From the NCBI GenBank assembly GCA_017475415.1, contig JAFVFM010000170.1, positions 1 to 5,982 on the forward strand: a DNA stretch of 5,982 nt. Reading direction: 5' to 3'. The position numbers were made by a program, and so were the translations under genes. Shown here piece by piece: positions 5,334-5,982 of this stretch. This DNA comes from Solobacterium sp. (GTDB lineage Bacteria > Bacillota_I > Bacilli_A > Erysipelotrichales > Erysipelotrichaceae). The notes beneath the pieces are model-generated. The model was not told the origin of the DNA, ran no database searches, and was given only the letters and a program-made list of their open reading frames with translations. Each line of letters begins with the position of its first letter. Within the stretch, counting starts at the first letter, position 1.

Positions 5334-5982
5334 AATCAAAAATTTCCCTTAATGCTTGATGCAATAATTCTCCTAATCCATCAGCTAATTGTTCTACCTT
5401 TTGTATACGCAAAAAGTAATGGCCATAAATCCTATGAGCATTCGCTAAATGTGTAGAAGAACCTGTAAAGATTGCAGCTACGTAGTTTCCCTTTTCTCTC
5501 AATAGTTTAACTGCTTCTTTTGTATCTTCCAAAGCAGCTATACCATCATATTCCCTTAAGAATATACTTCCTTTTTCTGGCGGCATTTTCGTCGAATCTA
5601 GAGGTGAAGCATCTGTTAGCACAAATATAATATGTTTCTTTTCATCTCTATCGATAATCTTATCTAAAGCTTGCAAAGCTAAACCATCACGATTAAAACC
5701 TGAAGCAAAATAGCGGAAGATTTTTTCACATTGTTGTTCATCATATTTCTTTAAGATTTGTATGGCTGTAAAGCCTCTTAATGAGCGAAAGGCACTTACT
5801 TGAACAGGTATATTACAAGTAACCAAGCTTTTTGCAATGGTATATGCCTGAGCAGCTATACTTTCTTGTTGGCGCATACGTGAAGAAGAAGCATCCAACA
5901 ATAAATCGATAACTAAATTGTTCTGTATTTCCGCGCTCTGCTTTTCAAAGACACGATCATCTTGTAAAATCGCTAATCGATA
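5332..5982 (-). CDS. VWA-domain protein related to NorD/CobT-type proteins, C-terminal part
   Basis: The frame is open to the window edge, giving 216 visible residues; the N-terminal portion lies outside. The visible part is a von Willebrand factor A domain. LLLDASSS (27-34) supplies the metal-ion-dependent adhesion site D-x-S-x-S (D30, S32, S34), NRDGLALQ lies at 97-104, and VLTDASP at 121-127 supplies the second aspartate (D124). The NRDG-LA-x segment, the later IAALEDTKEAVKLLREKG and the IYGHYFLRI block resemble NorD-like (nitric oxide reductase activation protein) and CobT C-termini. Such proteins usually work with a MoxR-type AAA+ ATPase that assembles or activates a target complex. Whether an ATPase gene lies upstream cannot be seen, and the target is unknown. 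A TTG at 5899-5901 could be taken for a start, but it falls inside the metal-site strand and coding continues upstream through NNLVIDLL, so it is internal. The stop overlaps the next gene's ribosome binding site. Confidence 0.88.
   Translation of the reverse strand, partial: YRLAILQDDRVFEKQSAEIQNNLVIDLLLDASSSRMRQQESIAAQAYTIAKSLVTCNIPVQVSAFRSLRGFTAIQILKKYDEQQCEKIFRYFASGFNRDGLALQALDKIIDRDEKKHIIFVLTDASPLDSTKMPPEKGSIFLREYDGIAALEDTKEAVKLLREKGNYVAAIFTGSSTHLANAHRIYGHYFLRIQKVEQLADGLGELLHQALREIFD

Noticed and set aside
5899..5901. TTG start for a 189-residue VWA protein.
   Set aside because: The frame stays open to the window edge, and the TTG falls within the hydrophobic strand leading into the metal site; there is no ribosome binding site in front of it.
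1..5982. CRISPR array, tRNA, rRNA or riboswitch.
   Set aside because: No regularly spaced repeats, no tRNA-like arms with a conserved T-loop, no rRNA segments, and no leader long enough for a riboswitch were seen.

Overview
The window is low-GC DNA with Shine-Dalgarno-rich starts. It carries a full-length pyruvate:ferredoxin oxidoreductase and a YneF/UPF0154 membrane protein. Together with an IS200/IS605 element and a PDDEXK (Rpn-type) family gene, this suggests a strictly anaerobic Firmicute; Erysipelotrichia or a neighbouring class is my best guess, inferred from gene content only. All genes I can support lie on the minus strand, so reading order runs from high to low coordinates.

Region 4711-5982 holds the end of a gene cluster. 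It contains the C-terminal part of a von Willebrand factor A protein related to NorD/CobT-type proteins (open across the right edge), a tightly coupled 113-residue protein of unknown function, and yneF. yneF appears to have its own promoter overlapping the stop codon of the gene before it. The cluster ends in a clear intrinsic terminator at 4679-4702.

Region 996-4655 is a self-contained nifJ unit: consensus-like sigma-A promoter, short leader, strong ribosome binding site, 1185-codon gene with all expected cofactor motifs, and an intrinsic terminator seven bases after the stop codon. The enzyme converts pyruvate and CoA to acetyl-CoA and CO2 while reducing ferredoxin or flavodoxin, the central step of anaerobic pyruvate fermentation.

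Region 1-973 is a decayed mobile zone. A second minus-strand terminator sits just upstream of a 151-codon ORF. That ORF begins as a PDDEXK/Rpn-type gene, has lost its usual E-x-Q catalytic motif, and seems to run into the left end of an IS200/IS605 element at about position 569. The element contains a tnpA pseudogene (two in-frame stops, altered HUH motif) and, at the window edge, the first 13 codons of what looks like tnpB with a good ribosome binding site. The main points for follow-up are this chimeric ORF and the loss of tnpA beside an apparently intact tnpB start. I see no convincing new multi-gene system.
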